Source: Frankia sp. AiPa1
GTDB lineage: Bacteria; Actinomycetota; Actinomycetes; Frankiales; Frankiaceae
Assembly: GCF_023243075.1 (NCBI RefSeq)
Contig: NZ_JALKFZ020000142.1
Coordinates: 94,366-158,365, forward strand
Direction: 5' to 3'
DNA length: 64,000 bases
The notes beneath the pieces are model-generated. The model had not been told where the DNA came from, searched no databases, and was given only the letters and a program-made list of their open reading frames with translations. Both the position numbers and the translations under genes were made by a program. This document shows positions 60,389-64,000 of the stretch, one piece after another (the stretch's first letter is position 1; every line of letters begins with the position of its first letter).

Positions 60389-61343
60389 GATCTCCCCGTG
60401 GCCTTCGTACCGATATGACTATCTGGCATCCCCGCTGTCGGCGGGACGGCCGCCTGTGGCGCCACCGAAACCCGGCGCCCGCACCCTGGGCGACCCTTCC
60501 TCGGTGGCGCACGCCCCTGGCGTTGGAGCGCAGGCCCCTGACACATCGCGTATCCGGCGACTCGCGCTCGACGTTGTCTCGCGCCCCCCACGCCTCATCC
60601 GCGTGGGCTCACCATGGCGAGCCGCCGCTCTGGCGGTACGGGGAATCCGGCCGTGCGCCAGTGCTGCTGGACGTGGACGGAGCCCTGGGATCCAGAGCCC
60701 GCCCGCCGGGCCATCCGGTCGTTCGTGCGCCGAATGTCCGAGTTTCCCACACGATGGAGCGTCTCGAATACCGGTGAGCTGCCAATACGCCGGAAGGCGC
60801 CGATGCGTCAGGTGCTGTAGGTGCTGTAGGCGCATTGCTCCGACCGTAGCGCGTGCCGAATCGGCGCGAACGCCCATGTACCGCTTCCAGTGGCAGGCCG
60901 ATGCCAAGGGCGTCGAATAGGGTCAAATGCGATCGTTTAACGAAATAACCGATGTACCCGGCAATCGGCTACCTAAAGTGACTTGGATCTCTCTCGTTGT
61001 CATGATGCGGTGGTCGCGCTGATGGGGGATCCGCCCGCAGGGCGGTGACGCATTGTCCCGGGCCGATCGCCGGTTGGTGGCGCGGAGATCGCCGCGGCGG
61101 CCGCACGAGGCCCACCGCGGTGGCGGGGAGCGGCAGGTCGATGACCGGTCGGGGTCGACGCTCTGGCGCGTCTGGATGACGGGGGGCAGGATCGGATGGA
61201 GCGGGACCGACGGGACAGCGCCCGGCCGGGCCGTGGCTCCATCCGTTGCCGGGTGCGCTGTTCGTCGGTCGAACCACTGGTCGGTCGAAACGGTCGACAC
61301 CCACGCACGTCGAACCCAAGACAGAAGCGGAGATCCGGACTCG
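60389..61343. other. 955-bp gene-poor region
   Basis: Several overlapping frames are open but none has coherent protein character. One plus-strand frame near 60650-60700 encodes RAPVLLDVDGAL, resembling the HAD-type DVDG motif but surrounded by non-family text, so at most a gene remnant. 60900-61000 is more AT-rich and probably carries the citrate synthase promoter. Confidence 0.45.
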
Positions 61344-63594
<2,251 letters not shown>

Positions 63595-64000
63595 CGGCTC
63601 AGACGATTCTGCTCGGCCACCGCGGGACCACGCCGAGTGTCCAGTCGGCGGGTCGGGATCTCCTTACGTTCTCCCCGGCCCGCTGGCCCGGCCAGCCAGC
63701 TGGTCTACCAGCGCCGCCACCGAGCTGGACGGATTCGGCCCCCGCGTCCCCGGCGAGCAGTCAGAGGCAGAGGTCCCTTTGGCAGCAGTTTCGAGCCCAA
63801 AGTCTGCGAACTTGGCTTGAGGCTGGTTCGTAACTGCTTCGATCATACTGCTGCGGTGCGCTCACCTGGCGCTTCGTGGACGGGGAAACGCTGTGGGGGG
63901 GGGGGGGGGGGGGGGGGGTGCGCGCCCCCCCCCCCCCCCCCTTTGTTCATTATTTAAATCTTCCCCCGGGTTTGGGTATTATGGGCGGCTAAAAAACAAT
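63595..64000. other. Downstream flank and low-quality contig end
   Basis: 63595-63890 shows no convincing gene. From 63895 there are 24 consecutive G, then TGCGCG, then 17 C, then about 60 bases that are AT-rich and unlike the rest of the window. This looks like assembly or sequencing artefact. Confidence 0.7.

Noticed and set aside
60640..60720. HAD-hydrolase fragment with a DVDG-like motif
   Set aside because: Only one short motif matches, and the surrounding frame is not coherent.

Overview
The window is very GC-rich with strong third-codon-position GC bias, many GTG starts and long Pro/Gly/Ala-rich linkers. Gene content fits a filamentous actinomycete: an AfsR-like adenylate cyclase/ATPase, a Ser/Thr kinase with NHL repeats, an F420-type oxidoreductase, FadE5, and Zur- and IdeR-type boxes. 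Frankia or a close relative is my best guess, by inference from gene style; there is no rRNA or other taxonomic marker. I saw no tRNA, rRNA, CRISPR array, IS transposase or integrase.

Layout. 1-5 kb: a truncated MinD/ParA-like ATPase, an excisionase-type HTH protein, a lipoprotein and a transglycosylase/NlpC-P60 hydrolase, possibly the edge of a conjugation or secretion-type locus. 5-13 kb: a Tat-exported flavin oxidase, an NHL-repeat receptor kinase, pgi, an STAS protein and small unknowns. 13-19 kb: a cyclase/AAA/TPR regulator, a collapsed ABC exporter pseudogene, and a MarR regulator divergent from a nitroreductase with a palindromic operator between them. 19-27 kb: a lipoprotein, a membrane patatin and fadE5 behind paired palindromes. 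27-33 kb: branched-chain 2-oxoacid dehydrogenase E1a/E1b/E2, an F420-type oxidoreductase and a CapA-like lipoprotein.

33-41 kb is a metal-homeostasis block read leftward: a Zur-like box, ABC ATPase, two permeases, an aminotransferase, a GT-C-like membrane protein and a Fur/Zur regulator. A dense, helically phased cluster of DnaA boxes lies inside it. An IdeR-boxed haem-oxygenase-like (DUF2470) gene sits upstream. 41-47 kb: a small conserved protein, a perfect 16-bp inverted repeat, an orphan NarL-type response regulator, and a copper set (His/Met-rich membrane protein, YcnI, CopC-CopD). 47-55 kb: a membrane-anchored sigma-region-2 protein, HtrA, MscL, a Pro/Gly-rich membrane protein and an LpqC-like esterase. 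55-64 kb: photolyase, an L,D-transpeptidase operon, pdxH, a solitary TIR protein, citrate synthase and serC.

The last ~100 bases (24 G, 17 C, then AT-rich sequence) look like low-quality contig-end sequence. The observations I rate most worth pursuing are the DnaA-box cluster, the membrane-tethered sigma-like protein, the ABC pseudogene with a decayed start codon, and the 16-bp inverted repeat.
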